From: Roseburia zhanii | Lineage (GTDB): Bacteria > Bacillota > Clostridia > Lachnospirales > Lachnospiraceae | Direction: 5' to 3' | NCBI RefSeq assembly: GCF_014287635.1 | Contig: NZ_JACOPH010000001.1 | Coordinates: forward strand, 62,001-126,000 | DNA length: 64,000 nucleotides | Part shown: positions 46,158-54,427 of the stretch, in pieces | Layout of the letters: every line of letters starts with the position of its first letter | Numbering within the stretch: the stretch's first letter is position 1 | Position numbers and translations under genes: made by a program | Notes under the pieces: model-generated | The model's input: the letters and a program-made list of their open reading frames with translations, nothing else | What the model was told of the DNA's origin: nothing | Databases searched by the model: none

Positions 46158-47111
46158 GTGAAAGAAAATAAACAAATATCTATTAACACAAGTGGAAAAA
46201 ATGATTTTACAAAGATAGCCAACCGGGTGTCTTTTGTCTCGATCATTGGAAATGTGATCCTTTCGGTATTGAAACTGCTTGCAGGAATCATTGCACATTC
46301 AAGTGCGATGATCAGTGATGCGATCCATTCGGCATCCGATGTGTTTAGTACCATCATTGTGATCATCGGGATCAAAGTATCATCAAAGGAATCGGACAAA
46401 GAACATCCTTATGGCCATGAACGATTAGAGTGTGTGGCAGCACTTGTATTAGCAATGGTGCTCTTTATTACCGGGCTGGGCATTGGAGCAGGAGCCTGGA
46501 GAAATATCTTGCAGGGAAATTACGAAACACTGGAAGTTCCGGGAGTTCTGGCGCTGGCAGCGGCTGTACTCTCCATTTTAAGCAAAGAAGCCATGTTCTG
46601 GTATACAAGGTTTTATGCGAAACGGATCGATTCGAGTGCTTTAATGGCTGATGCATGGCATCACCGGTCAGATGCATTTTCTTCAGTAGGTGCATTGATC
46701 GGTATCGCAGGTGCAAGGCTTGGCTATCCGATCATGGATTCCATTGCAAGTTTAGTGATTTTTGTATTTATCATAAAAGCCGGTTATGATATTTTTAAAG
46801 ATGCCGTAGATAAAATGGTCGATCATTCCTGTGACGAAGAAACAGAACGGAAGTTAGCCGCCTGTGTCATGGAACATAAGGATGTGTTAGGGATCGATCT
46901 GCTACAGACGCGTATGTTTGGCAATAAGTGGTATGTGGATGTAGAAATTTCTGTCGATGGCAGTTTTACCTTGCAGAGAGCACATCAGATCGCAGAGGAC
47001 GTGCACAATCGTATGGAAGAAAAGTTCCCGAAAGTGAAACATATCATGGTTCATGTAAACCCGGCAGAAATACATAAAACAGAAAAAGGCAGCAGTAAAT
47101 ATGCAGATTGA
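46158..47111 (+). CDS. Cation diffusion facilitator family transporter
   Basis: A 317-residue protein starting at a GTG (46158) behind GGAGGAG. Six membrane helices carry the two metal-binding sites: SDAIHSASDVF in helix II and DAWHHRSDAFSS in helix V. The C-terminal cytoplasmic domain (about 215-300, FGNKWYVDVEISVD) is the ferredoxin-like dimer domain. It exports divalent metals such as Zn, Mn or Fe in exchange for protons; the metal cannot be told from sequence. The downstream acetyltransferase gene overlaps its end by 11 bp. Confidence 0.93.
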   Translation: MKENKQISINTSGKNDFTKIANRVSFVSIIGNVILSVLKLLAGIIAHSSAMISDAIHSASDVFSTIIVIIGIKVSSKESDKEHPYGHERLECVAALVLAMVLFITGLGIGAGAWRNILQGNYETLEVPGVLALAAAVLSILSKEAMFWYTRFYAKRIDSSALMADAWHHRSDAFSSVGALIGIAGARLGYPIMDSIASLVIFVFIIKAGYDIFKDAVDKMVDHSCDEETERKLAACVMEHKDVLGIDLLQTRMFGNKWYVDVEISVDGSFTLQRAHQIAEDVHNRMEEKFPKVKHIMVHVNPAEIHKTEKGSSKYAD

Positions 47112-47658
47112 GAAAGTTACGATAGCGGATGCAGAAGAATTGCTTGAAATTTATGCACCGTATGTGAAGGATACCGCAATCTCTTTTGAATATAAAATTC
47201 CTTCTTTGGAAGAATTTAAAGAACGTATACATCATGTTTCATCGAAGTTTCCTTATATTAAGGCAGTGGAAGATGGTCGGATCTTGGGTTATGCCTATGC
47301 CGGTGAATTTAAAGGACGGGAGGCTTATAACTGGTCTGTCGAAACGACGATCTATTTAAGAAAAGATGCAAGGGGAAAAGGAATCGGCAGAGTGCTTTAT
47401 ACCGCCTTAGAGGAATCTTTAAAGAGTATGGGCATCTTAAATATGAATGCCTGCATCGCATTTCCAAGTCAGGAAGATCCACATTTGGGGAAAGACAGTT
47501 ATTATTTTCATAAAAAAATAGGATTTGAACTGGTAGGAACATTTCATAACAGCGGATATAAGTTTCATACATGGTATGATATGATCTGGATGGAAAAAAT
47601 GATCGGGGCACATAAGAGCGATCAGGAAAATGTACGGTATGGAGAGTGGGAGATTTAA
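47101..47658 (+). CDS. GNAT-family N-acetyltransferase (phosphinothricin type)
   Basis: A 185-residue enzyme; the ATG at 47101 lies within the end of the transporter gene, indicating coupled translation. The acetyl-CoA binding motif is RKDARGKGIGRVLYTAL. EIYAPYVKDTAISFEY at the start and GFELVGTFHNSGYKFHTWYD towards the end are typical of the PAT/YncA group, which acetylates small amines such as L-amino acid analogues. The substrate is unknown. A strong terminator follows. Confidence 0.9.
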   Translation: MQIEKVTIADAEELLEIYAPYVKDTAISFEYKIPSLEEFKERIHHVSSKFPYIKAVEDGRILGYAYAGEFKGREAYNWSVETTIYLRKDARGKGIGRVLYTALEESLKSMGILNMNACIAFPSQEDPHLGKDSYYFHKKIGFELVGTFHNSGYKFHTWYDMIWMEKMIGAHKSDQENVRYGEWEI

Positions 47659-47665
47659 TATCATG

Positions 47666-47703
47666 AAAGTCGCCGGAGAGTATCAGATCTCCGGCGGCTT
47701 TTG
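47666..47703 (+). terminator. Terminator after the acetyltransferase gene
   Basis: AAAGTCGCCGGAGA and TCTCCGGCGGCTTTT pair with one G-T, around an eight-base loop. It closes the YitT-CDF-acetyltransferase group. Confidence 0.85.
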
Positions 47704-47725
47704 TGAATCATAGGATAGAGTAGGA

Positions 47726-47836
47726 TTATTCTCCAAAATATCTCTTTAAGAGTCCTTCAAATGCCTTACCATGTCTGGCTTCATCTTTCGCCATTTCATG
47801 CACGGTATCGTGGATGGCATCCAGATCAGCAGCTTT
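47726..47836 (-). pseudogene. Displaced 3' end of the rubrerythrin gene
   Basis: Read on the minus strand it encodes the last ~36 residues of a rubrerythrin, ending ...YFGE and a stop at 47726-47728. It matches the 3' end of the intact gene at 54428: perfectly over 50 bp, then with 8 differences in the next 54 bp. It has no start codon. The stretch left of and including the core is the original chromosomal gene end; the divergent stretch to its right came in with the element. Confidence 0.85.
47733..47782 (+). repeat. Left attachment core of the rubrerythrin element
   Basis: Fifty bases, starting CCAAAATATCTC and ending GTCTGGCTTC, identical to 54432-54481. Confidence 0.9.
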
Positions 47837-47875
47837 AGAAACTCTTTATTTACAAGGAATAATAGGAAAACAAAG

Positions 47876-47948
47876 GTACACTTTTCGGTACAAATTTATA
47901 AGAACTATCAAAGAACTTCCTGCAAGAAAGTACAACAAAAGTACACTT
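47876..47948 (+). repeat. Left-end GTACACTT repeats
   Basis: GTACACTT at 47876-47883 and 47941-47948, in the same direction, with related GTACAA words between. Three more copies lie near the right end (54293, 54309, 54350). They look like arm-type binding sites of the integrase; the second copy directly precedes the integrase ribosome site. Confidence 0.6.
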
Positions 47949-47965
47949 AGCAGGAGGTTTTATTT

Positions 47966-49186
47966 ATGTCAGAAACAGGATTTGCAGGAGTTTATCAGTT
48001 GGAAAATGGTTACTGGGGTTATCGTTACGCTATTGTTATCAACGGAAAGAGGAAAGAAGCAAAGAAATTAAAAAATGAATCGGGGAATCCTTTTAAAACC
48101 GCAAAACAGGCGGCAAAGGCAAGAGAAAACGCAATCGCACAAGAGAAGTCAAAAGCTCTGCTGCCGCCGCAAAAAACGATTATAAGAAAGACTGTAACAG
48201 AAGTATATCAAGAATACTGCGAAAAAGGCAGGAGCGGAAAAGCCTATACAACTATCAAAAAGCAGGATTCCTTATGGAACAATCATCTGTGCGCCAGATT
48301 TGGGAAAAGATACATTGATGAAATAACAGCGGCAGAAATACAGGATTATTTGGAAGAACTGTATTATACGGACAATAGAGCCTATTCCTATACAGAATCC
48401 TTTTTGAAAATGTTTTATCTGATTTTCGGACAGGCATATTCCAGAAATTATATTGATGTGGATTCCTACAACAGATTGTGCGTAAACAAAGATACAAAAA
48501 TCCACATGCCTAAATTAAAGATTGATGACGATTTAGACATTGTTTCTTTTGACGATAAAGAGATTGAGCGGCTAGATAGCTATTTCAAAGGTACAAATGC
48601 AGAAACAGCTTATATGTTGGGGAAATATTGCGGATTGCGTATCAATGAGTGCTACGGTTTAAAATGGTCTAATGTGGATATAAAGAACGGTGTTATTACA
48701 ATAGACAGACAAATGCAGTATCAAAACGGATTGATAAAATTAGTGTCTCTGAAAACCAGAAACGCCAAAAGAACAATTTATATGTGCAGCAAATTAAAAG
48801 AATACTTCAAAATGTTAAAGCGGCAGCAGGAGCAGGACAAAAAAGAATTAGCTTTACAGCGGCAGCAGAATCAGACATTTATTCAGGATTTGAATGGGGA
48901 AATGATTTCTTCTCTTGAATTGGTTAATTCTCTGCCGAATGGGAAAATACAAACCGTAAATTCCATGAAGTATCATTCGAGAACGTTACAGGGAGAACAT
49001 AATATATTGTTTAAATATCATTATCTGCGGCATACCTACGGAACAAATTTAGCCGCACTGAATACGCCGGAATATCTATTGTGTAATCAAATGGGGCATA
49101 GCAACAGCCAAGTAACGCATAAATATTATGTTGCTATCTCTGAAAAGGGAATTGACGAATTATTGAAAAACCTCGAAAAGATGTAA
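47966..49186 (+). CDS. int: Tyrosine recombinase/integrase of the rubrerythrin element
   Basis: A 406-residue protein; ATG at 47966 behind AGCAGGAGG. N-terminal arm-binding domain (about 1-65, GVYQLENGYWGYRYAIVINGKR), core-binding domain (about 75-175) and catalytic domain (about 200-400). Catalytic residues: Arg in CGLRINECYGL, His-x-x-Arg in HYLRHTYG, His in QMGHSNSQ and Tyr in THKYYV. It should act on the 50 bp core. It is larger than the tuf element integrase and not close to it in sequence, so the two elements are independent. Confidence 0.95.
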   Translation: MSETGFAGVYQLENGYWGYRYAIVINGKRKEAKKLKNESGNPFKTAKQAAKARENAIAQEKSKALLPPQKTIIRKTVTEVYQEYCEKGRSGKAYTTIKKQDSLWNNHLCARFGKRYIDEITAAEIQDYLEELYYTDNRAYSYTESFLKMFYLIFGQAYSRNYIDVDSYNRLCVNKDTKIHMPKLKIDDDLDIVSFDDKEIERLDSYFKGTNAETAYMLGKYCGLRINECYGLKWSNVDIKNGVITIDRQMQYQNGLIKLVSLKTRNAKRTIYMCSKLKEYFKMLKRQQEQDKKELALQRQQNQTFIQDLNGEMISSLELVNSLPNGKIQTVNSMKYHSRTLQGEHNILFKYHYLRHTYGTNLAALNTPEYLLCNQMGHSNSQVTHKYYVAISEKGIDELLKNLEKM

Positions 49187-49229
49187 TTGTATACAGTCAA
49201 AACAAGTCCATGAAAGAGAGGAAAACAAA

Positions 49230-49460
49230 ATGGAAGAACTGTATTCAATTATGAGAGATTTATTAGAAGTGGAGTACAATCAAGAATCACTATTGCGTCT
49301 TTTAAGGGCAGCAGAAGCCGCATACAGCGACGAAAAGCAGGAAGAAGCCAAATACCTTGCCAACTGTACAAAATACTATTTAAAAGCCTTACAAGAGGAA
49401 TTACAAAGAGGTATCAACCGTTTAGATTCTTATATAGCAGAAGAAGTTAAGAAGCGTTAA
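49230..49460 (+). CDS. Small helical hypothetical protein
   Basis: A 76-residue, wholly helical and charged protein (LEVEYNQESLLRLLRAAEAAY...) with ATG at 49230 behind GAGAGG. It follows the integrase by 43 bp. No family is recognised. A coiled-coil interaction partner is possible but unproven. Confidence 0.6.
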   Translation: MEELYSIMRDLLEVEYNQESLLRLLRAAEAAYSDEKQEEAKYLANCTKYYLKALQEELQRGINRLDSYIAEEVKKR

Positions 49461-49500
49461 AACAATAGGCAGCAGCATTATAGTAAGGAAATGCGGCTGC

Positions 49501-49725
49501 CTATGCTTTGGGGTATTCTGTTTTTACGTTGCTTGCGCCTGTGATGTAGTCCATAGACACATTGTAAAATCGGGCAAGAATCAAGAGGTTATCAACAGGG
49601 ATTCTTGTCTTGCCGCTCTCATAGTCTGCATAGGTTCGTTGTCCTATGTGCAGCAGGTCGGCAATTTTCTGCTGTGTTAGGGAATTATCTTCTCTGATTT
49701 CCCTTATTCTTTCGTTGTATTTCAT
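49501..49725 (-). CDS. XRE-family regulator
   Basis: A 74-residue Cro/C1 helix-turn-helix protein (RIREIREDNSLTQQKIADLL, YADYESGKTRIPVDNLLILA). The start is placed at the ATG at 49725 because GAGGTGG precedes it. It is divergent from the excisionase-like gene at 49841 and probably represses the element's genes. Confidence 0.85.
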   Translation of the reverse strand: MKYNERIREIREDNSLTQQKIADLLHIGQRTYADYESGKTRIPVDNLLILARFYNVSMDYITGASNVKTEYPKA

Positions 49726-49840
49726 GTTGCTACCACCTCGAAAATAGTATAAGTGATTGCTGCATGATTCTTGACAGATAGAGTTATAAACTCTAAAATG
49801 TAATTGGAAGATACAATAAAACAAAGGGAGAGTGAAGCGC

Positions 49841-50023
49841 ATGGAGTACATGGGTACAAAAGAAGCCGCTGAAAAGTGGGGTTATACACAAGCCACTATT
49901 TCAAAATGGTGTAGGCAAGGCAAAATTTATCTTGTGGTGAAACCAGAGAAAAGGGGCGGTCAATGGCAGATTCCTGTTAATGCGGAATGTCCTAAACAAG
50001 GGAAAGGAAAGAAACCATTATGA
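49841..50023 (+). CDS. Excisionase-like HTH protein
   Basis: A 60-residue protein; ATG at 49841 with AAAGGGAG upstream. MGTKEAAEKWGYTQATISKWCRQGKI is a MerR/excisionase-type winged helix, followed by GGQWQIPVNAECP. It probably directs excision. It overlaps the next gene by four bases (ATGA). Confidence 0.75.
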   Translation: MEYMGTKEAAEKWGYTQATISKWCRQGKIYLVVKPEKRGGQWQIPVNAECPKQGKGKKPL

Positions 50024-50436
50024 ATGAAAAAAACAATAGCAGCAAATTTGCAGAAATAATGATTATGGGAATATTTTTATTGATTGTATTTGCTATAATT
50101 TTCTTGATTGTAGGCGTAAGCAGTGCTAGACATAAAAATGGCTACATACAAGGAGACTATTCAGAATATAAATGTTCAATTTGTAAAAATGCCGCTGATG
50201 GTGGGGCGTATTTTTTTGACGGAAAGCCTTATGAAGATATGTATTTATGTAAAGAACACTTCAAAGAAATGAAGTCAAATAATTCTTCGGATAATATTGA
50301 ATGTAAAGTTTGTCATAGGGAGTTTAAAAAAGGTTCTGAAAATGCAAAAAGTATAAAGAAAACAAATATGTGCAGTCAGTGTTATAAGAATTTTAAAGAT
50401 GCAAGTGACGTAATCAATGAATTGCCACAAAATTAA
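50020..50436 (+). CDS. Membrane protein with paired CxxC motifs
   Basis: A 138-residue protein, translationally coupled to the upstream HTH gene. One membrane helix (about 12-34, IMGIFLLIVFAIIFLIVG) precedes a soluble part with cysteine pairs YKCSICKNA, YLCKEHF, IECKVCHREF and MCSQCYKNF. These form one or two zinc-ribbon-like units. I do not recognise a family. It is A+T-rich, as most of this element. Confidence 0.65.
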   Translation: MNEKNNSSKFAEIMIMGIFLLIVFAIIFLIVGVSSARHKNGYIQGDYSEYKCSICKNAADGGAYFFDGKPYEDMYLCKEHFKEMKSNNSSDNIECKVCHREFKKGSENAKSIKKTNMCSQCYKNFKDASDVINELPQN

Positions 50437-50453
50437 GAATAGGCAGCAGGATT

Positions 50454-51164
50454 TTAATTTCCTGCTGCTGCCTTTAATTCTGCTTTGTATTTGTAGTAGG
50501 AATTTCTGGAAATTCCTGCAATCTTTATAACTTCGGAATCGGTGTTTGTACCGTTAAAATCCTTGCTGTTTTTCAGAATGATTTCTTTAGCGGCAGTCTC
50601 TTTTTTGGTGGTGTATTTGTTGCCCTTGATTCTGCCTATCTGCTTTCCGTTGAGTTTTGCGGTTTTGATTCCCTCGGAAGTCCTCTGATGTAGGTCTAAA
50701 ACCTCTTTCTCCGCTTGTTCAAAAGCGATTCTGATTTGTTCCTTTGCAAGCGATAATAAGTATTTGTTGATTCCCTCTAAAATGAAGTCTACATTAGTAC
50801 CAGTCATTTGTATATTGCTTTCTAAGGCTTTTTTATAAGTGTCTGTGTTGATATGCGGCTCTTTCAAGAATACAAGGCTGATTCCCATATTGAATAATTC
50901 TTCGTAAAGTTGAAAGCCCTCGTCTGCATTTCTTGACATTCTGGAAACAGAATCAAAGATAATTGTTATCTCTTTTCCTGCTACCGCTTCTTGCTTTACT
51001 AATTTATGGAGTTTGTTCCATTCCTTTCTGCCTGTTGTCTTAGTGCCTGTGTAGACTTCTTTAACAATATGGGCAGCAGGATAAACCTCTAAAATGTTCC
51101 GCTCCTGTCTGCTTATATTCTGCTTGGGGGTTGAGATTCTACAATATCCATATTCTTCTTTCAT
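50454..51164 (-). CDS. Serine recombinase (resolvase family)
   Basis: A 236-residue protein; start at 51164 with GAGATTAAAAGAGC upstream. The catalytic domain (about 1-150) shows YGYCRISTPKQNISRQ with the nucleophile Ser, IIFDSVSRMSRN and a long helix. The C-terminal part ends in a resolvase-type helix-turn-helix (VIKIAGISRNSYYKYK). Small serine recombinases resolve dimers or invert DNA segments. It is convergent with the zinc-ribbon gene and lies on the opposite strand to the integrase. It could control element copy structure or a DNA switch. Confidence 0.9.
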   Translation of the reverse strand: MKEEYGYCRISTPKQNISRQERNILEVYPAAHIVKEVYTGTKTTGRKEWNKLHKLVKQEAVAGKEITIIFDSVSRMSRNADEGFQLYEELFNMGISLVFLKEPHINTDTYKKALESNIQMTGTNVDFILEGINKYLLSLAKEQIRIAFEQAEKEVLDLHQRTSEGIKTAKLNGKQIGRIKGNKYTTKKETAAKEIILKNSKDFNGTNTDSEVIKIAGISRNSYYKYKAELKAAAGN

Positions 51165-51180
51165 GCTCTTTTAATCTCCT

Positions 51181-51291
51181 TTTGTACCAGTTTAAACGAA
51201 CCTCTTTTTTGATACTATTATCTTACCACTTTCTCCCACTTTTGTCAATAATTTTGGTACAAATTTCAATAGGTTTATTTTGGTACAAATT
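51181..51291. promoter_or_regulatory. GGTACAAA repeats between the recombinase and the paralogue pair
   Basis: TTTTGGTACAAATT occurs twice in direct orientation (51252-51265 and 51278-51291, 26 bp apart), and TTTGTACC (51181-51188) is an inverted copy. A TATAAT follows at 51301-51306. They look like operators of the divergent genes at 51164 and 51403, or sites for the serine recombinase. Confidence 0.5.
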
Positions 51292-51402
51292 AAAAAACAT
51301 TATAATAGGAAGAAATTCAATCAAAGTCAAAATTTTTGTACATCTAATATTGTAAAATAAACACATAGAAAACAGAACGAAAACAAAAGGAGAATAACAA
51401 CT

Positions 51403-51804
51403 ATGAACAACACAAAAGGATATGCAATCAACTTTGTAACAAGAGAAATTATCATCACAAAAAGATTCAGCAAGGCAGCAGGCGTTATTGATTCTGATGC
51501 ATACAAGACTATGCTTGCATTGAGAAAAGATTTTCCAGATTTTAAGATTACGATAAAGCCCATTGAGAAAAAGGAAAACAAAGTTACATACAAAGGTTTA
51601 AGCATTGAGGAAATGAAACGCTTTATTACAGCTAACAGAGACAAGGAAGAACAGGAATTGTTTGAAAAAATTCTGAAATTGCAGGAGGGAAAAAAGGGAA
51701 AGTATGCGACAGTGAAGAAGTGGTTTCTTGATAAGTACAAGAATATTTACACGACAGAATTAGAAGAACTTTCCAAAGAAACAGCTACAAAAGAAGCAGC
51801 TTAA
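51403..51804 (+). CDS. Orphan protein, first of a tandem paralogous pair
   Basis: A 133-residue protein; ATG at 51403 behind AAAGGAG. The frame INFVTREIIITKRFSKAAGVID, the central YKGLSIEEMKRFI and the YATVKKWFLDKY segments are shared, in order, with the next gene. Composition is mixed alpha/beta, mildly basic. I recognise no family. It may be a structural or regulatory accessory of the element. Confidence 0.65.
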   Translation: MNNTKGYAINFVTREIIITKRFSKAAGVIDSDAYKTMLALRKDFPDFKITIKPIEKKENKVTYKGLSIEEMKRFITANRDKEEQELFEKILKLQEGKKGKYATVKKWFLDKYKNIYTTELEELSKETATKEAA

Positions 51805-51833
51805 AAATATAACGTTTAAAGGAGACTCTAACC

Positions 51834-52253
51834 ATGCAAGGAATGAAGATTGATTTTATTACAAACAGCATTATTGTAACAAGAAGTTTTATTGAAGCGG
51901 CAGCAGACATCAATTCAGAGGAATACACAAGTCTGCAATTAGCGAAAATGGATAATCCTACTATGAGAGTTGTCCTTAGGAGCACAAGAGCAGGAGGGCG
52001 TGAGAGCGGCTATAAAGGTCTTACATACAAGTACATGAGAAAGTTTATCTCTGTTATGGACAGCGCAAACCTCGTTAATTTTGAGAAAACTATTTTACAC
52101 TATGAAAACTATGGTTATGAAAACGGTACAGTTTACAAATATGTGAGGGAATGGTTTCTTGCCTATTATCCAAACCATAGAGAAATGATAGCGGCAGCCG
52201 CACCTAAAGCAGCGGCAGAAACAGTCAATTTGACAGAGCCAGAAGCCGCATGA
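51834..52253 (+). CDS. Orphan protein, second of a tandem paralogous pair
   Basis: A 139-residue protein; ATG at 51834 behind AAAGGAG, 29 bp after the first. Shared pattern with its neighbour: IDFITNSIIVTRSFIEAAADIN, YKGLTYKYMRKFI and YKYVREWFLAYYP. The two are far diverged, so the duplication is old or both were acquired. The Ala/Pro/Glu-rich C terminus resembles that of the first. Function unknown. Confidence 0.65.
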   Translation: MQGMKIDFITNSIIVTRSFIEAAADINSEEYTSLQLAKMDNPTMRVVLRSTRAGGRESGYKGLTYKYMRKFISVMDSANLVNFEKTILHYENYGYENGTVYKYVREWFLAYYPNHREMIAAAAPKAAAETVNLTEPEAA

Positions 52254-52333
52254 ACTAGGACGAATCGGCAGAGGGGCGGGGCTATATTCTGGGAATCCAG
52301 AAATGCGAATCTCCGTTTCCCTTGTCGTTAGGT

Positions 52334-52378
52334 CTATTCCCTCTCCAAAAGTATTTTTGAATTTCAGAAAGGGAATAG
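52334..52378. terminator. Hairpin between converging genes
   Basis: CTATTCCC (52334-52341) and GGGAATAG (52371-52378) enclose a 29-base loop. It lies between the paralogue pair and the converging WYL gene. A weak or structural terminator; there is no long T run. Confidence 0.5.
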
Positions 52379-52424
52379 CGGTACAGATATTATTTTGAAA
52401 TTACGGAAAAAACGAAAAAGTCGG

Positions 52425-53429
52425 TTAATTTCGATAATTTTTCAATACAGAATCGGTCATAGCGATAAACTCATTTATTACGGAATCTGGGGAAAGAATT
52501 TTTACGCCTGTGCCAAGAGCAAATAACCATGCGTAAAATTGAGGGCTTACATTGACGGAGATTCTTACAATCGTTTTATCGGCATTGTCAAAATCTGGTC
52601 TTAAATGTGCGGCATAGCCGAATCTGTCAATGAAAACGCCTACAAGGGAGTTAGAACATTCTATACTAACCGTTTCCTCTCTGCCGCCATACATACCAAA
52701 AGTTTTTAAGGTATAATCAACAGGGTTAAACGATTTGAAAATTTTCTTTCCCTCTCTTGCTTCATGCAGCAGGTTAATATTTTTCATCTTGTCAATACGA
52801 TAGTGCTTCAAAAGCTCCGCTGCATTGTCATAGGCAATCAGATAATAGTTATCTGCATTTAAAGATACTGCATAGGGGCTGACGCTGTACAGCTTGCCGC
52901 CTTTCTGATATTCCAGTTTATGCTGCGGATTCCAGCGCATATATTGAAATGTGATTTTGCTGTTGTCCGCTATTGCCGCATAGATAGAATCAAGGTTTTC
53001 TAATACAGTGTTGTTTATGCTTTTTACCCGATTCCCTAGTAAAACGCTGCGGTTTAAAGCGGCGTTGTCATAATCGCTTGCCAAAGATTTTACTTTATCA
53101 ATCAATTCTTTTGACTTCTTTTCTGTTAAAAACTTAGAAGCGGCGATAGAATCAATCAAAAACTTCAATTCTGTTATATCAAAAATTCTTTGTGGGTGAT
53201 GATATTTGCAATCTCCTTTTTCTCTGACAGAAACAATGTCAAAACCTGTATAGTTTAACAATTTAAAATATGTATATACGGTTCTGCGGTCTATAAAAAT
53301 ATCTTTCTTTTCCAGAAATGCAAGTATCTGCGGCATTTTCAAAAAATGCGTTTCGTCTGTTTTCTGCAAAAATAATTCCTGCAAATATATGAGGGATAAT
53401 CTTTTGCTGTCTGAAATACCATTTTCCAT
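52425..53429 (-). CDS. WYL-domain transcriptional regulator
   Basis: A 334-residue protein; start at 53429. The N-terminal ~70 residues form a winged helix-turn-helix (MPQILAFLEKKDIFIDRRTVYTYFKLL). The WYL domain (about 160-230) has ITFQYMRWNP and YSVSPYAVSLNADNYYLIAYD. The C-terminal extension (about 255-330) fits the WCX type. WYL regulators bind nucleic acid or second messengers and often control defence or mobile-element genes. The replication-type gene upstream on the minus strand ends 12 bp before its start, so both are probably in one operon. Confidence 0.9.
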   Translation of the reverse strand: MENGISDSKRLSLIYLQELFLQKTDETHFLKMPQILAFLEKKDIFIDRRTVYTYFKLLNYTGFDIVSVREKGDCKYHHPQRIFDITELKFLIDSIAASKFLTEKKSKELIDKVKSLASDYDNAALNRSVLLGNRVKSINNTVLENLDSIYAAIADNSKITFQYMRWNPQHKLEYQKGGKLYSVSPYAVSLNADNYYLIAYDNAAELLKHYRIDKMKNINLLHEAREGKKIFKSFNPVDYTLKTFGMYGGREETVSIECSNSLVGVFIDRFGYAAHLRPDFDNADKTIVRISVNVSPQFYAWLFALGTGVKILSPDSVINEFIAMTDSVLKNYRN

Positions 53430-53441
53430 GCTGTGCGCTCC

Positions 53442-53963
53442 TTAAAAAATAAATGCGTTCATTTTCCTGCTGTTGCTGGTTATATCTGTATTATGTGTAT
53501 TATCTATATTATCTGTATATATATTATCTATTTCTATATTATGTTGGGGAAGATTTTGTTTCTGCGGTAAACTGTCTTGTCTCTGCTGTGGATTTTGCTG
53601 TACAGCGGAGAGATTTTGCTGTTTCTCTGGGAGACCGCTTCTCACACTTTGCTCTTGCGGTGTTTCGTAAAACTCTAATAGATTCCCCTGTCTTTCTATT
53701 ATATATCCATTGTTTTTTAAAATCTTCAATTTTTTATAATATGTGCTTCGTGGCATACCGATAGCGTTTTGAATAGCCTGTGGGGATAATTCTAATCTGT
53801 AATTATTCATGTTAGAAGCAAGATACAGATATAGGGCAAGAGCGGCATAATCTTCTTTTGTCTGCATTAAGACGTTCTGCCAGTTTTCATTTTTTATCTG
53901 TAAAAAATCCTTTTTGGGATATTCCCTGTGAATCACAATAAAATTCTGATTTGGTACGGACAT
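53442..53963 (-). CDS. HTH protein, probable replication/regulatory factor
   Basis: A 173-residue protein; the start is placed at the ATG at 53963, which has AAGAGGAAAGG upstream. Residues about 10-75 carry DYAALALYLYLASNMNNYRLELS, followed by a winged helix (AIQNAIGMPRSTYYKKLKIL KNNGYI, roughly 70-95), resembling the N domain of plasmid/ICE replication initiators. The C-terminal half is low-complexity, rich in Gln and Asn. Exact role unknown. The 465 bp to its right hold the right-end repeats but no gene. Confidence 0.65.
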   Translation of the reverse strand: MSVPNQNFIVIHREYPKKDFLQIKNENWQNVLMQTKEDYAALALYLYLASNMNNYRLELSPQAIQNAIGMPRSTYYKKLKILKNNGYIIERQGNLLEFYETPQEQSVRSGLPEKQQNLSAVQQNPQQRQDSLPQKQNLPQHNIEIDNIYTDNIDNTHNTDITSNSRKMNAFIF

Positions 53964-54292
53964 TTGCTTTCCTTTCCTCTTGTTATAATTGATAAGCGGC
54001 AGCAGGCGTTTTAAAGCCATTTGCCGCCTGTGGATTGCTGCTTTTTGTATTTCTTTTTCTTATATATATTTTATCAAATTTTTGTAATAAAATAAAAAAA
54101 GTCCGTCTGAACAGGGGCAGAGAGCGCAAGGGGCAGCCGCCGCATAACATAATAAAAAGTTGTTCCGATTATTCAACTACTTCTTAAAAATTGCTGATAG
54201 TTGTGTAAAGTCGTTAAGGAATTGCTGACAGGTTGATGAAAAGAAACGCTTGTAAACAGCGGATAAAAGCGGTAGAATAGGGGTGTAAAAAA

Positions 54293-54357
54293 GTACACTT
54301 TGCAGAAAGTACACTTTATAGGGAAAATAAAGATTGTAGAAAAAGAAAAGTACACTT
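54293..54357 (+). repeat. Right-end GTACACTT repeats
   Basis: GTACACTT at 54293-54300, 54309-54316 and 54350-54357, same direction as the left-end copies. Each is preceded by AA. They lie 75-140 bp inside the right core, the expected place for integrase arm sites. Confidence 0.6.
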
Positions 54358-54427
54358 TTCTTCCACTTGAAAAAAGAGGACAGGCTATAAAACCTATCCT
54401 CTCATACTTCAAAAATCCTTGTATTTC

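Noticed and set aside
54173..54412. Minus-strand frame at the right end of the second element
   Set aside because: It is a chance frame across the GTACACTT repeats with no start signal.
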